Below are positions 1-7,723 of a DNA stretch of 9,257 nucleotides, piece after piece; within the stretch, counting starts at the first letter, position 1, and every line of letters starts with the position of its first letter. Source of the DNA: Halomonas sp. (GTDB lineage Bacteria > Pseudomonadota > Gammaproteobacteria > Pseudomonadales > Halomonadaceae). Where the stretch lies: assembly GCA_007116835.1 (NCBI GenBank), contig SKHS01000300.1:1-9257 (forward strand), in the 5' to 3' direction. The notes beneath the pieces were generated by a model that worked only from the letters and a program-made list of their open reading frames with translations, did not search any database and was not told the origin of the DNA. A program made the translations under genes and the position numbers.

Positions 1-341
1 AAACCAAAGCGGTTAATGATCGCCTCGTGGCCCGCAAGCCGAAAGAGACGCGGCTTAGGATTACCTGACTGGGCTTTGGGTGTCACGGTGCCGACTTCAA
101 CAAACCCAAAGCCCAACGCGCCCAGCGCATCCAAATGGTCGGCGTTTTTATCCAGCCCTGCCGCCAGACCTACCCGGTTGCTAAAGCGCAGCCCCATCAG
201 CTCAACAGGGTCGCTCACTGGGTCACCATAAACTCGCTGAACGCCCCCAACACGATGCAGTGCATCTAGCGTACTGAGCGCCAGCCCATGAGACGTTTCC
301 GGGTCTAAGCGAAACAACAGTGAACGGGCGAGGTTATACAT
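1..341 (-). CDS. pyrD: Dihydroorotate dehydrogenase (quinone), class 2; N-terminal 113 residues, cut by the window edge
   Basis: Catalyses the fourth step of de novo pyrimidine synthesis, oxidation of dihydroorotate to orotate, passing electrons through FMN to the quinone pool; class 2 enzymes sit on the inner face of the cytoplasmic membrane. The reading frame starts at an ATG (complement of 339-341) and stays open to the left edge. The N-terminus (MYNLARSLLFRLDPETSH) matches the amphipathic membrane-binding helix region of E. coli PyrD. Family motifs follow in order: AAGLDKN at residues 60-66 (FMN/substrate region), VEVGTVTPKAQ at 81-91, NPKPRLFRL at 94-102 and NRFG at 110-113. About a third of the usual ~340 residues is present. 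An AGGAG lies 10 bases upstream of the ATG (complement of 352-356). The gene follows gdhB on the same strand but is separated from it by a strong terminator, so it probably has its own promoter. Confidence 0.95.
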   Translation of the reverse strand, partial: MYNLARSLLFRLDPETSHGLALSTLDALHRVGGVQRVYGDPVSDPVELMGLRFSNRVGLAAGLDKNADHLDALGALGFGFVEVGTVTPKAQSGNPKPRLFRLAGHEAIINRFG

Positions 342-398
342 CAGTGAGACTCTCCTGGGCAGTGGGCATAGAGGCTAACAGCCGGGCGCGGCGCGCAG

Positions 399-427
399 AG
401 TATAGCGCACATCCTATTATCTTCGCA
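399..427 (-). promoter_or_regulatory. Candidate pyrD promoter (good -10, poor -35)
   Basis: On the minus strand TATACT (complement of 399-404) matches five of six -10 consensus bases and lies about 58 bases before the pyrD ATG. The hexamer 17 bases upstream, TGCGAA (complement of 422-427), is a poor -35. A very GC-rich stretch (CTGCGCGCCGCGCC) follows the -10, where transcription would begin. The position between the gdhB terminator and pyrD is right for a pyrD promoter, but the assignment depends mainly on one hexamer. Confidence 0.35.
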
Positions 428-540
428 GCGCTGAGCAATGAGAAAGACGATACCCACCGCAAGACCGTTCAGCTAGAAAGGCAGTGTAGAAAGACAATCC
501 GACTAAAAGGACACAGACAGTTCAGCGACAACAGATCGCC

Positions 541-573
541 AAAAAAAAACCGCGCCCTGGTTAAGGGCGCGGT
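541..573 (-). terminator. Rho-independent terminator of gdhB
   Basis: A perfect 10-bp stem is formed by 549-558 (ACCGCGCCCT) and 564-573 (AGGGCGCGGT) with a 5-base loop. Read on the minus strand, the stem runs into nine consecutive T (complement of 541-549). It lies 45 bases after the gdhB stop codon. The plus-strand flank after the hairpin is not T-rich, so it should act only on minus-strand transcripts, separating gdhB from pyrD. Confidence 0.93.
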
Positions 574-618
574 AGGTCGTGTTACTCATCAGCCAAGCTT
601 ACATAGCAGACGTTTACA

Positions 619-3600
619 TTACGCTTCGCTGTCGCTTTCAGCCAAGTCGACCAGTTCACGTATAGCAACCGCAAACAGCGCAAAACCGCCTTCACTACCA
701 CTACGTACTTCATCAATCAGGCGGCACCAGCGGCGATGCAGCTCGGCGTGTTGCTCTAACCACTGAGCCACGCGCTCTTGGGTATCGCGGCTGCCTGCCT
801 CCAGCTTGAGTACACTGGTGGTTAGCGCCAGCTGCTGGCGGTCGATATCATCACGGAAGGTTTCACGTGCTTGGGCCTGCCATGCATCACGTACTTCTAG
901 CTGGGTGACCTGTTGAATCATCCAGGGCAGTTCCAGTCGACTACCGATTTCGTAGAACACTTCAGCCACACGCTGAGGCTTCTCATTAGTGATACGCGCT
1001 GCTTGAATAATACCTAAACCTGCGTAAAGGCTTGGCGCAGCGGCTACCGTCGTGGCTAGCGCTTCAGGCACGCCCGCCGCTTGAAGTTCGTCGCACCGCT
1101 GACGCCATGCAGCTTGCTCTTCACCGCTGAGCAGCTCACCAATACTTTCTTGCAATTGAGCCAAACGCGGGCCGAAGTATTCAATGGCATCTTGGGTAGA
1201 CAGCCCCATATGCTGACGCAGGAACCAGCGCGTAGCTCGGCGGATCATGCGCATCAGATCCAGCATCATGGAGTACTGCACCCGGTTCGGCACCTGGTTG
1301 TCCAACGCTTCAATCTGCTCCCACAGCGCGGTCAAATTAAACGCATCTCGGGCAACCACGTAGGCGCGGGCGATATCCGCACGGCCTGCGCCGGTTGAGT
1401 CCATCAGGCGGCGTACAAACACAATGCCCATGTGATCGACTAGGTCGTTGGCGACCTGAGTGGCCACAATTTCCCGCTTCAACCGGTGGTCATACATTTC
1501 GGTCTGGTAGCGCTGCGTCAACACCTCAGGGAACAGGCGCTCCAGATGGCGATGAATGTAGAGATCATCTGGTACATCAGAGTTAATCAGATCGCCTTTC
1601 AGAGTGCTTTTAGCGTAGGAGATAAGCACTGCCAGCTCAGGCAGGCGCATCCCCTGGTCATGACTAGCACGCTCTTTAAGCACATCGTCAGAAGGCAAGA
1701 ACTCCAGCTCACGATCAATTTGCCCAGCCGACTCAAGCTCACTAATAAAGCGACGGTATGGCCCCATACCTTGGTGAGACAGAATTTCCGACAGATCCAG
1801 CGCCTGAGTTTGGCGATAGTTATCCAAAATAACCAGATTAGCGACCTCTTCGGTCATATCGGCCAGCAGCTGATTACGCTGTTTATCGGTCATATCACCG
1901 CGCTTCACCACCTCATCGATCAAAATCTTGATATTGACCTCGTGGTCAGAGCAGTTAACCCCACCGGCATTATCAATAAAGTCAGTGTAGACGCGTACGC
2001 CATGGGCAGCGGCTTCCATTCGGCCACGCTGGGTTAAGCCCAGGTTGCCACCCTCGCCTACTACGCGGCAGTTCAGCTCAGCACCGTTAATACGCAGCGC
2101 ATCGTTGGCTTTGTCGCCTACGTCGGCGTCGGTCTCATCGGAACTCTTCACATAAGTGCCGATACCGCCGTTCCATAACAGATCAACCTTTGACGTCAGC
2201 ATGGCGCGAATCAGGTCATTCGGAGACAGGCGCGTCTCTTGAATCCCAAACACTTGCTGCATTTCCGGCGTGATGGGAATCGATTTGGCGCTGCGGCTAA
2301 AGACCCCGCCACCTTGTGAAATCAGCTCGGCACTGTAATCTTCCCAGTTGGAACGAGGAAGGTTGAACAACCGCGTGCGTTCAGCGAAGGCCGCCGCGGC
2401 ATCGGGGTTCGGATCAACAAAAATGTGCAGGTGGTTAAACGCGCCCACTAGCTGGATTTTATCCGACAACAGCATGCCGTTGCCGAACACGTCACCGGCC
2501 ATATCGCCAATGCCTACTACCGTGAACAAATCTTGCTGGGTATTCACATCTAGATTTTTGAAATGGCGCTTGACGGATTCCCAGGCACCGCGCGCGGTAA
2601 TCGCCATTTTCTTATGGTCGTAGCCGTTAGCACCACCAGAGGCAAAGGCGTCTCCCAACCAGTGGCCGTACTCGACCGAGATCTCGTTCGCAATATCCGA
2701 GAAGGTCGCGGTACCTTTATCAGCGGCAACCACGAGGTAGCTATCGTCATCGTCATGGCGAACCACGTTTTGCGGGGGCACCACTGCACCACCGACAAGG
2801 TTATCGGTCACATCCAACAGCGCGCGAATAAAGAGTTGGTAACAGGCGATACCTTCTTTTTGCTGGGTTTCACGGTCGGCATTTTCTGGCATGCGCTTAC
2901 ATACGAAACCACCTTTAGCGCCCACCGGCACAATTACCGCGTTTTTTACCTGCTGGGCTTTCACTAGACCCAAGACTTCGGTGCGGAAATCTTCGTGACG
3001 ATCTGACCAGCGCAACCCACCACGGGCGACCTTGCCGCCACGTAGGTGAACACCTTCTACGCGGGGCGAGCAAACGAAGATCTCAAACGCCGGGCGTGGC
3101 TTGGGCATGCCGGTAACTTTTGACGGCTCCAGCTTATAAGCGATGTAGTCTTTAACGCGCCCATCATCGGCTTTTTGATAGTAGTTGGTACGCAGCGTTG
3201 CTTGAATCAGCTCCATAAAGCGGCGCAGCAGCTGATCATCGTTAAGGCTCGCCACCCCTTCCAAGTGCTCATTTAAACGGGCAATACACTCCTCTAGATT
3301 GCTGGGCTGCTGTGCAGGATCAAACCGCAGTCTAAAGAGCTCAACCAGCGCTTGGGTAATGGCCGGATAATTAACCAGCGTCGTCGCAATGTAGTCCTGG
3401 GACATACCAAAACGGATCTGCTTTAAATAGCGCGCATAGCCACGCAGCATGGCGACTTCACGCCAATCCAGCCCCGCGCCAATAATCAGGCGGTTGAAGG
3501 CATCGTTATCTGCCTCTCCCGCCCAAATGCGCTTGAAAGCTTCACTGAACGCATCGCGCATATCGCTAAGATTGATGCCTTCGCGACTGTGTTCTAGTTC

Positions 3601-5442
3601 AAAATCATGCACCCAGTAACGCTGCTGGGGGGCATTAATATCATAGGGTCGCTCGCCAATCACACGCAGCCCTAAGTTTTCCATCATCGGTAGCACATCC
3701 GAGAGCGGTATCTGCGTATCATGATGGAACAGCTTAAGGTTCATCCCCCCCGCCTGCTCTTCCAGAGGCCGATAGAGCGACAAGGAGAGGTCTTCGCCAC
3801 CATCCAGGTTCAAGAGGTGCTGAACATCAAATACCGCTGTACGGGCGTTAAAGTCTTCACGGTAGCTCGCCGAGAAAGCATCTTGGAACTGATCAATCAG
3901 CCGGTTAGCGCGCTCTTCACCAAATCCTTCGATCATTGCCGACTGGAGCTCGTCACGCCAGCTGCGCGCCAAACGTGCCACCTTATTCTCTAGACGCTTG
4001 AGGTCATACTGGCTTGGCCCATCACCATTAAAGCGCAGAATAAGCTGAATACGCGCTAGCACTGATTCTGATAAGTAGGTGTTGAAGTCGCCAAAGCGGG
4101 CGTCAAGTTCATCACACAGCATCGCTTGTATGCGCTGGCGCAAGTCGGTGGAGAACACGTCCCGTGGCACAAATACCAGGCAGGAGTAGAACTTACCGCT
4201 GACATCAGCGCGGATAAACAAGCGCACCTGGCGGCGCTCGCGGATATTGAGGATGCCCAGCGACGTGCTAGCCAGGGACTCTGTGCTGATCTGGAACAGG
4301 TCATCACGGGGATAGACTTCCAGCACTTGTAGCAACTGTTTGCCGTTATGCCCCTGGGGGTTGAAACCAGCAATATCCATCACGGCTTTCAGCTTACGAC
4401 GCAGTAACGGAATATTGCGTGGTGATTCGTTGTATACCGTGGCGGTAAACAGGCCAAAGAAGCGGCGTTCGCCGATCACATTGCCGTCATCGTCATAGCG
4501 GTCAATGGTAATGTAATCGGGATATGTAGGGCGGTGAACCCGAGAATGGTGGGCACTTTTGGCAAACGATAGCAGCTGGGGAACTAGCACGTAGGCATTG
4601 TGCTCATCGATACCTTCTTCAGTACGGATGCGCTCGCGGTAACGGGGCTGGTCAAGGCGGAAAACCCCTAGCACGCTATTTGAGTCACGCTTTAACTTAC
4701 CGTCTTCTAGCAGATACTCATCGTAGCCAAGGAAGGTGAAGTTATCTTTTAGCAGCCACTCTAAAAACGCGATGGCTTCTTCATGGTCATCTGGATCAAT
4801 TTGCGGCGGGCAGTTTTTTTCTAACTCTTGAATAGCATTGGTAATTTGGCCGCACATGGCGTCAAAATCGCTTACCGCCGTACGAACATCACGCAATACT
4901 TCGCGAAGATTCTGCTCAATCTTGTCCAGTGACTCAGGGTCAGAGTGGCGATCCACTTCAATGACCATCAGCGACTCACGTAATTCCGGGGCGTTTTCGT
5001 CTCTGGGGGAGGTTAACGTTTTAAGCTGGTGCTGACCGTCCCGTGCCACGGCAAAGACAGCGTTTTGGATAGCATGAACGGTTAGGCCACGACGGTTGAG
5101 CTCAATGCGTACCGAATCCACCAAAAACGGCATGTCTTCATGCAATACCGCCACGAAAGTGTGGGTGGACTGCCAACCGTGCTCTTCAAAGTCGGGGTTG
5201 AAGATGCGAACCTTTGGGCAGTCTGGGTCATGATGCTGCAAAAACTGCCAGACCGACAGAGTAGCGCCATACAGGTCGTCCAACCGCCGATCCACTAGGT
5301 CCTCTACTGGAACGGTAGCGTAAAAGTGGCGCGCAAACGCTTCGACATCCGCCGCTCGCGCAGGCTCCAGTCGCGCATCCAGTCGCTCTTGTAGCTGCTT
5401 TAAAAGATCCTGCCGACTCTCTTCAATCGCAACGTAATGCAT
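619..5442 (-). CDS. gdhB: NAD-specific glutamate dehydrogenase, large (about 180 kDa) class
   Basis: Oxidatively deaminates L-glutamate to 2-oxoglutarate and ammonium with NAD+, a cytosolic, mainly catabolic reaction used when amino acids serve as carbon or nitrogen source. The product is 1607 residues, close to the ~1600-1620 usual for this class (Pseudomonas GdhB, Streptomyces) and far above the ~450 of ordinary glutamate dehydrogenases. Residues 1 to about 700 form the long regulatory region, which in this class carries ACT-like folds. The catalytic core follows: GGLRWSDRHEDFRTEV at 808-823, PVGAKGGF at 839-846 with K843 as the expected catalytic lysine, the nucleotide-binding turn GIGDMAGDVFGNGM at 977-990, FVDPNPD at 1008-1014, NGGIGTYVK at 1091-1099 and VVGEGGNLGLTQRGR at 1127-1141. 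The remainder is the helical C-terminal domain. The ATG is preceded by GAGGTG (complement of 5447-5452), 6 bases of gap after GAGG plus TG. No break or missing key residue was seen. The symbol follows Pseudomonas usage; gdh2 is also used. Confidence 0.96.
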   Translation of the reverse strand: MHYVAIEESRQDLLKQLQERLDARLEPARAADVEAFARHFYATVPVEDLVDRRLDDLYGATLSVWQFLQHHDPDCPKVRIFNPDFEEHGWQSTHTFVAVLHEDMPFLVDSVRIELNRRGLTVHAIQNAVFAVARDGQHQLKTLTSPRDENAPELRESLMVIEVDRHSDPESLDKIEQNLREVLRDVRTAVSDFDAMCGQITNAIQELEKNCPPQIDPDDHEEAIAFLEWLLKDNFTFLGYDEYLLEDGKLKRDSNSVLGVFRLDQPRYRERIRTEEGIDEHNAYVLVPQLLSFAKSAHHSRVHRPTYPDYITIDRYDDDGNVIGERRFFGLFTATVYNESPRNIPLLRRKLKAVMDIAGFNPQGHNGKQLLQVLEVYPRDDLFQISTESLASTSLGILNIRERRQVRLFIRADVSGKFYSCLVFVPRDVFSTDLRQRIQAMLCDELDARFGDFNTYLSESVLARIQLILRFNGDGPSQYDLKRLENKVARLARSWRDELQSAMIEGFGEERANRLIDQFQDAFSASYREDFNARTAVFDVQHLLNLDGGEDLSLSLYRPLEEQAGGMNLKLFHHDTQIPLSDVLPMMENLGLRVIGERPYDINAPQQRYWVHDFELEHSREGINLSDMRDAFSEAFKRIWAGEADNDAFNRLIIGAGLDWREVAMLRGYARYLKQIRFGMSQDYIATTLVNYPAITQALVELFRLRFDPAQQPSNLEECIARLNEHLEGVASLNDDQLLRRFMELIQATLRTNYYQKADDGRVKDYIAYKLEPSKVTGMPKPRPAFEIFVCSPRVEGVHLRGGKVARGGLRWSDRHEDFRTEVLGLVKAQQVKNAVIVPVGAKGGFVCKRMPENADRETQQKEGIACYQLFIRALLDVTDNLVGGAVVPPQNVVRHDDDDSYLVVAADKGTATFSDIANEISVEYGHWLGDAFASGGANGYDHKKMAITARGAWESVKRHFKNLDVNTQQDLFTVVGIGDMAGDVFGNGMLLSDKIQLVGAFNHLHIFVDPNPDAAAAFAERTRLFNLPRSNWEDYSAELISQGGGVFSRSAKSIPITPEMQQVFGIQETRLSPNDLIRAMLTSKVDLLWNGGIGTYVKSSDETDADVGDKANDALRINGAELNCRVVGEGGNLGLTQRGRMEAAAHGVRVYTDFIDNAGGVNCSDHEVNIKILIDEVVKRGDMTDKQRNQLLADMTEEVANLVILDNYRQTQALDLSEILSHQGMGPYRRFISELESAGQIDRELEFLPSDDVLKERASHDQGMRLPELAVLISYAKSTLKGDLINSDVPDDLYIHRHLERLFPEVLTQRYQTEMYDHRLKREIVATQVANDLVDHMGIVFVRRLMDSTGAGRADIARAYVVARDAFNLTALWEQIEALDNQVPNRVQYSMMLDLMRMIRRATRWFLRQHMGLSTQDAIEYFGPRLAQLQESIGELLSGEEQAAWRQRCDELQAAGVPEALATTVAAAPSLYAGLGIIQAARITNEKPQRVAEVFYEIGSRLELPWMIQQVTQLEVRDAWQAQARETFRDDIDRQQLALTTSVLKLEAGSRDTQERVAQWLEQHAELHRRWCRLIDEVRSGSEGGFALFAVAIRELVDLAESDSEA

Positions 5443-5471
5443 CCATCACCTCAACTGCCTGGGGCCACAAC

Positions 5472-5511
5472 TTAGGCCATAAAAAACGAAGGACAATAGG
5501 CCTTTAGGCCA
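5472..5511. repeat. TAGGCC repeat cluster in the gdhB leader
   Basis: The hexamer TAGGCC occurs three times, at 5473-5478, 5497-5502 and 5505-5510. The first and third copies lie in an identical octamer, TTAGGCCA (5472-5479 and 5504-5511), 32 bp apart, about three turns of the helix. The second and third copies can also fold as a short GGCC-TTTA-GGCC hairpin. The cluster is 30 to 70 bases upstream of the gdhB start. It could be a regulator-binding array or leader structure; no known operator consensus was recognised. Confidence 0.4.
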
Positions 5512-5582
5512 CTCTTTTTGTTAGCTTACGCTACCGCTGCCCGTCTCCCTAACCAACTGACAGGTTATTCATGGTGTATGCC

Positions 5583-5599
5583 GCTTATGCATCATAAGC
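5583..5599. repeat. Perfect 7-3-7 inverted repeat between trmA and gdhB
   Basis: GCTTATG and CATAAGC flank a 3-base CAT centre in the gap between the trmA stop and the gdhB start. There is no T-tract beside it on either strand, so it is not a standard terminator. On the minus strand the left part contains TATGAT (complement of 5591-5596), a five-of-six match to a -10 hexamer, although no convincing -35 lies at the right distance. It could be an operator overlapping a gdhB promoter, or mRNA 3' end structure of trmA. The remainder of the 176-bp gap shows only the TAGGCC cluster. Confidence 0.4.
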
Positions 5600-5618
5600 A
5601 CTATTGACAAGCTCACAT

Positions 5619-6731
5619 TTACTCAGGGTCTCGCCGCGCTAGCAGGACACCGCATTCACAGTGATCGGTAAATGGAAACTGATCAAACAACGCAAACCGC
5701 TCAATGTTATGTGTCTTAGTCAGTATGGCTAAGTTTTCAGCAAGTGTTGCCGGGTTGCATGAAATATAGACGATCTGGTCATATTCGCTGATTTGATAGC
5801 AGCTTTGTGCATCTAGCCCTGCGCGCGGTGGGTCAACCAGCACCGTGGAAAAGTCGTACGCTTCCAGCGCCATTTCTGTTACTCGGCGGCCACTTTTCTC
5901 ACCCTTTAGCGCTAGCGCAAACTCTTCTGCCGACATCCTTGCCACATGGGCGTTGGTCACGCCATTAGCGTCTAGATTGACGTTAGCGCTGGCCACTGAA
6001 GTACGTGAAATCTCGGTAGCCAGCACACGGCGAAAGTTATCCGCCAAGGCAATGGTGAAGTTGCCATTACCACAGTAAAGCTCTACCAGATCTTGATTCT
6101 GACGCCCCGCGGTGGCTTCTCTTGCCCAGCTCAGCATTGTCTGGCAAATGTGTGCATTGGGCTGAGTAAAGCTGTTTTCGACCTGCTGATAAACCAGCTC
6201 GCGGCCATCCACCGTTAGGCGCTCCCACACATGGTCACGGGTGAGCACCAAGCGCTGCTTGCGGGAGCGGCCAATAATCATAATGCCAAGCGCCTGTTCC
6301 AATGCACGGGCCTCGGCTTCCCAGGCGTCACCTAGCGGGCGGTGGTAAATCAGCGTCACCAAGGCTTCACCGGACAGCGTGGTTAGAAACTCGACTTGAA
6401 ACAGTCGGCGACGGAGCTCGTCGCTGGCCAAAAACGCCTCGCGCAGACGCGGCATCAACGCATTAATATGCGCACTGGCCACAGGAAACTGGTCCAAACG
6501 CACCACGCGTTTATTTTTCGGATTGTCCGGATCAACGTCGAACATGGCATAGAAAAGGTCGTCCTCTTCGTGCCAAATGCGAAATTCGCAGCGCTGCCGA
6601 TAGTGGCTTGGCGGCGAAGGGTAGACATCAAGCGTAGGCGTGGTAAACGCCGCAAAAGTCTGCTCCACGTAGGCTTGCTTTTCAGCAAGCTGTTCAGCGT
6701 AACGTTCGGGTTCTACAACAGGAATCGCCAA
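5619..6731 (-). CDS. trmA: tRNA (uracil-5-)-methyltransferase TrmA, TTG start
   Basis: Uses S-adenosylmethionine to make 5-methyluridine (ribothymidine) at position 54 of the T-loop of nearly all tRNAs, acting in the cytosol. Numbering from this start, the protein has 370 residues (E. coli TrmA has 366) and aligns along its length with it from recall. Visible motifs are FRIWH at 50-54, QVENSFTQPN at 183-192, the SAM-binding ELYCGNGNF at 217-225, VDPPRAGLD at 299-307, YISCNP at 322-327 with C325 as the catalytic nucleophile, and the C-terminal HCECGVLLA at 357-365, whose glutamate is the expected general base. No ATG lies near the N-terminus. The TTG at 6731-6729 was chosen because AAAGGAG (complement of 6737-6743) ends 5 bases before it. 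A second TTG at 6746 would add five residues but would place that ribosome site inside the gene. murI ends 78 bases upstream without a clear terminator, so a murI-trmA transcript is plausible. Confidence 0.94.
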   Translation of the reverse strand: MAIPVVEPERYAEQLAEKQAYVEQTFAAFTTPTLDVYPSPPSHYRQRCEFRIWHEEDDLFYAMFDVDPDNPKNKRVVRLDQFPVASAHINALMPRLREAFLASDELRRRLFQVEFLTTLSGEALVTLIYHRPLGDAWEAEARALEQALGIMIIGRSRKQRLVLTRDHVWERLTVDGRELVYQQVENSFTQPNAHICQTMLSWAREATAGRQNQDLVELYCGNGNFTIALADNFRRVLATEISRTSVASANVNLDANGVTNAHVARMSAEEFALALKGEKSGRRVTEMALEAYDFSTVLVDPPRAGLDAQSCYQISEYDQIVYISCNPATLAENLAILTKTHNIERFALFDQFPFTDHCECGVLLARRDPE

Positions 6732-6736
6732 GGTGG

Positions 6737-6743
6737 CTCCTTT
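6737..6743 (-). promoter_or_regulatory. Ribosome binding site that fixes the trmA start
   Basis: AAAGGAG on the minus strand is followed by CCACC and then TTG. This near-ideal Shine-Dalgarno sequence supports initiation at the TTG of 6731-6729. The competing TTG at 6746-6744 lies immediately upstream of the site and so cannot use it. Confidence 0.7.
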
Positions 6744-6809
6744 CAAGCAGGTAGTTTGAAGTCGGTAATATCACGAAAAACAGGCGGCCTAACACAGCGG
6801 GTTACTCAA

Positions 6810-7613
6810 TCAGCGACCAGTATCCGACACGGTTAATAACTGGGGCGGTTGAAAGCCGTAGCGCGAAAGCCCTATGGTGAGCTGCGCCGCTGGTGCAGTG
6901 GTAAAACAGCGACCATCAGGTGTGGCGTTCATCCGGTTGGGGGCGACCTGACCTACCCGACGGGCAATGGCATCGCCAGAATCTACCCAAATGAGAGGCT
7001 TTGGTGACAGTGAGACCAACATAGGCTTTAACAGGGGGAAGTGGGTACAGCCAAGCACCACCGTATCAAGCGCAGGCGTATGCTGGGTTGCCTGCCATAA
7101 AGGTGACAGCGCTTGCTGTACGCCTTGCTCATCAAGCGGCACGCCGGACAGCCATAATTCCGCTTGCGTGACCAATGCATCCGCGGCCACCTTCGTCACA
7201 ATACAGTCACTGGCGAAGCTATTAATCAGCGCCTGCGTATAGGGTCTATTGACGGTAGCCGTGGTGGCTAACAAGCCAATATGGCGCGTCAGGCTGCTCC
7301 GCGCCGCAGGCTTAATAGCGGGCACTGTCCCCACTACTGGAATATCCAGCGTTTGCCGCAGCCCCTCCAACGCCAGGGTACTCGCCGTATTGCACGCCAC
7401 CACTAAGACACTCGCCTGACAGGCATCCACCGCTGCTTTGCATACCGCCACAATACGTTTGGAAAGCGTTACATCATCACGCAAGCCGTAGGGCAACCAA
7501 GCATTATCGCAGGCATAGCACATAGGCAACCTGGGATAGTGCTGGCGCAGCGCAGAGACCACAGAAAGCCCGCCTACGCCTGAATCAAACAGCAGCACAG
7601 GCCCTGACATCAT
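6810..7613 (-). CDS. murI: Glutamate racemase
   Basis: Interconverts L- and D-glutamate without cofactor, supplying D-glutamate for the MurD step of peptidoglycan synthesis in the cytosol. The 267-residue product carries DSGVGGLSV at 10-18, ACNTAST at 73-79 with C74, the VVGTVPAIKPAAR stretch at 93-105, GCTHFPLL at 188-195 with C189 and H191, and VDSGDAIARRV at 210-220. C74 and C189 are the expected catalytic cysteine pair, with D10, E152 and H191 assisting. The body resembles E. coli MurI, but it begins only a few residues before the first strand and lacks the longer N-terminal extension of E. coli MurI, which there takes part in activation by a UDP-MurNAc peptide precursor. Two ATGs are adjacent (7613 and 7610). 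The first is chosen because a weak AGG sits 6 bases before it. It lies downstream of the hemerythrin-like gene, beyond that gene's terminator, so a promoter in the 52-base gap is expected but not recognised. Confidence 0.95.
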   Translation of the reverse strand: MMSGPVLLFDSGVGGLSVVSALRQHYPRLPMCYACDNAWLPYGLRDDVTLSKRIVAVCKAAVDACQASVLVVACNTASTLALEGLRQTLDIPVVGTVPAIKPAARSSLTRHIGLLATTATVNRPYTQALINSFASDCIVTKVAADALVTQAELWLSGVPLDEQGVQQALSPLWQATQHTPALDTVVLGCTHFPLLKPMLVSLSPKPLIWVDSGDAIARRVGQVAPNRMNATPDGRCFTTAPAAQLTIGLSRYGFQPPQLLTVSDTGR

Positions 7614-7665
7614 GGCTTACCTATCCAGTACACGTTACACATGCCAAGCCTCCCAGGCCGCCAAT

Positions 7666-7698
7666 AAAAAACGGGGCGTTAGTTTAACACGCCCCGTT
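7666..7698 (-). terminator. Rho-independent terminator of the hemerythrin-like gene
   Basis: A 10-bp perfect stem is formed by 7670-7679 (AACGGGGCGT) and 7689-7698 (ACGCCCCGTT) with a 9-base loop. On the minus strand the stem ends in a run of six T (complement of 7666-7671) and then ATT. It lies 25 bases after the stop codon of the hemerythrin-like gene and 52 bases before murI. Confidence 0.92.
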
Positions 7699-7723
7699 AC
7701 GCTCTGACTGCTTGGCTTGCACA

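Noticed and set aside
320..766. 148-codon open frame on the plus strand across the pyrD start, the gap and the gdhB end
   Set aside because: It crosses the gdhB terminator, overlaps two clear genes antisense, and its translation is rich in Ser and Arg with no recognisable domain.
1486..2037. 183-codon plus-strand open frame inside gdhB, with others at 1081-1398 and 2563-2967
   Set aside because: They lie fully antisense to well-conserved gdhB coding sequence, have no recognisable motifs or good ribosome sites, and are expected by chance opposite a 4.8-kb gene.
5499..5519. GGCC-TTTA-GGCC hairpin followed by TCTTTTTG on the plus strand
   Set aside because: A stem of only 4 bp, and no plus-strand transcript is known here to terminate, so it is not called a terminator.
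5604..5609. TTGACA on the plus strand near the trmA stop
   Set aside because: A perfect -35 hexamer, but no -10-like hexamer lies 16-18 bases downstream and no plus-strand gene follows.
6396..6836. 146-codon plus-strand open frame spanning the trmA start and murI end
   Set aside because: It is antisense to two conserved genes, and the translation has no family resemblance.
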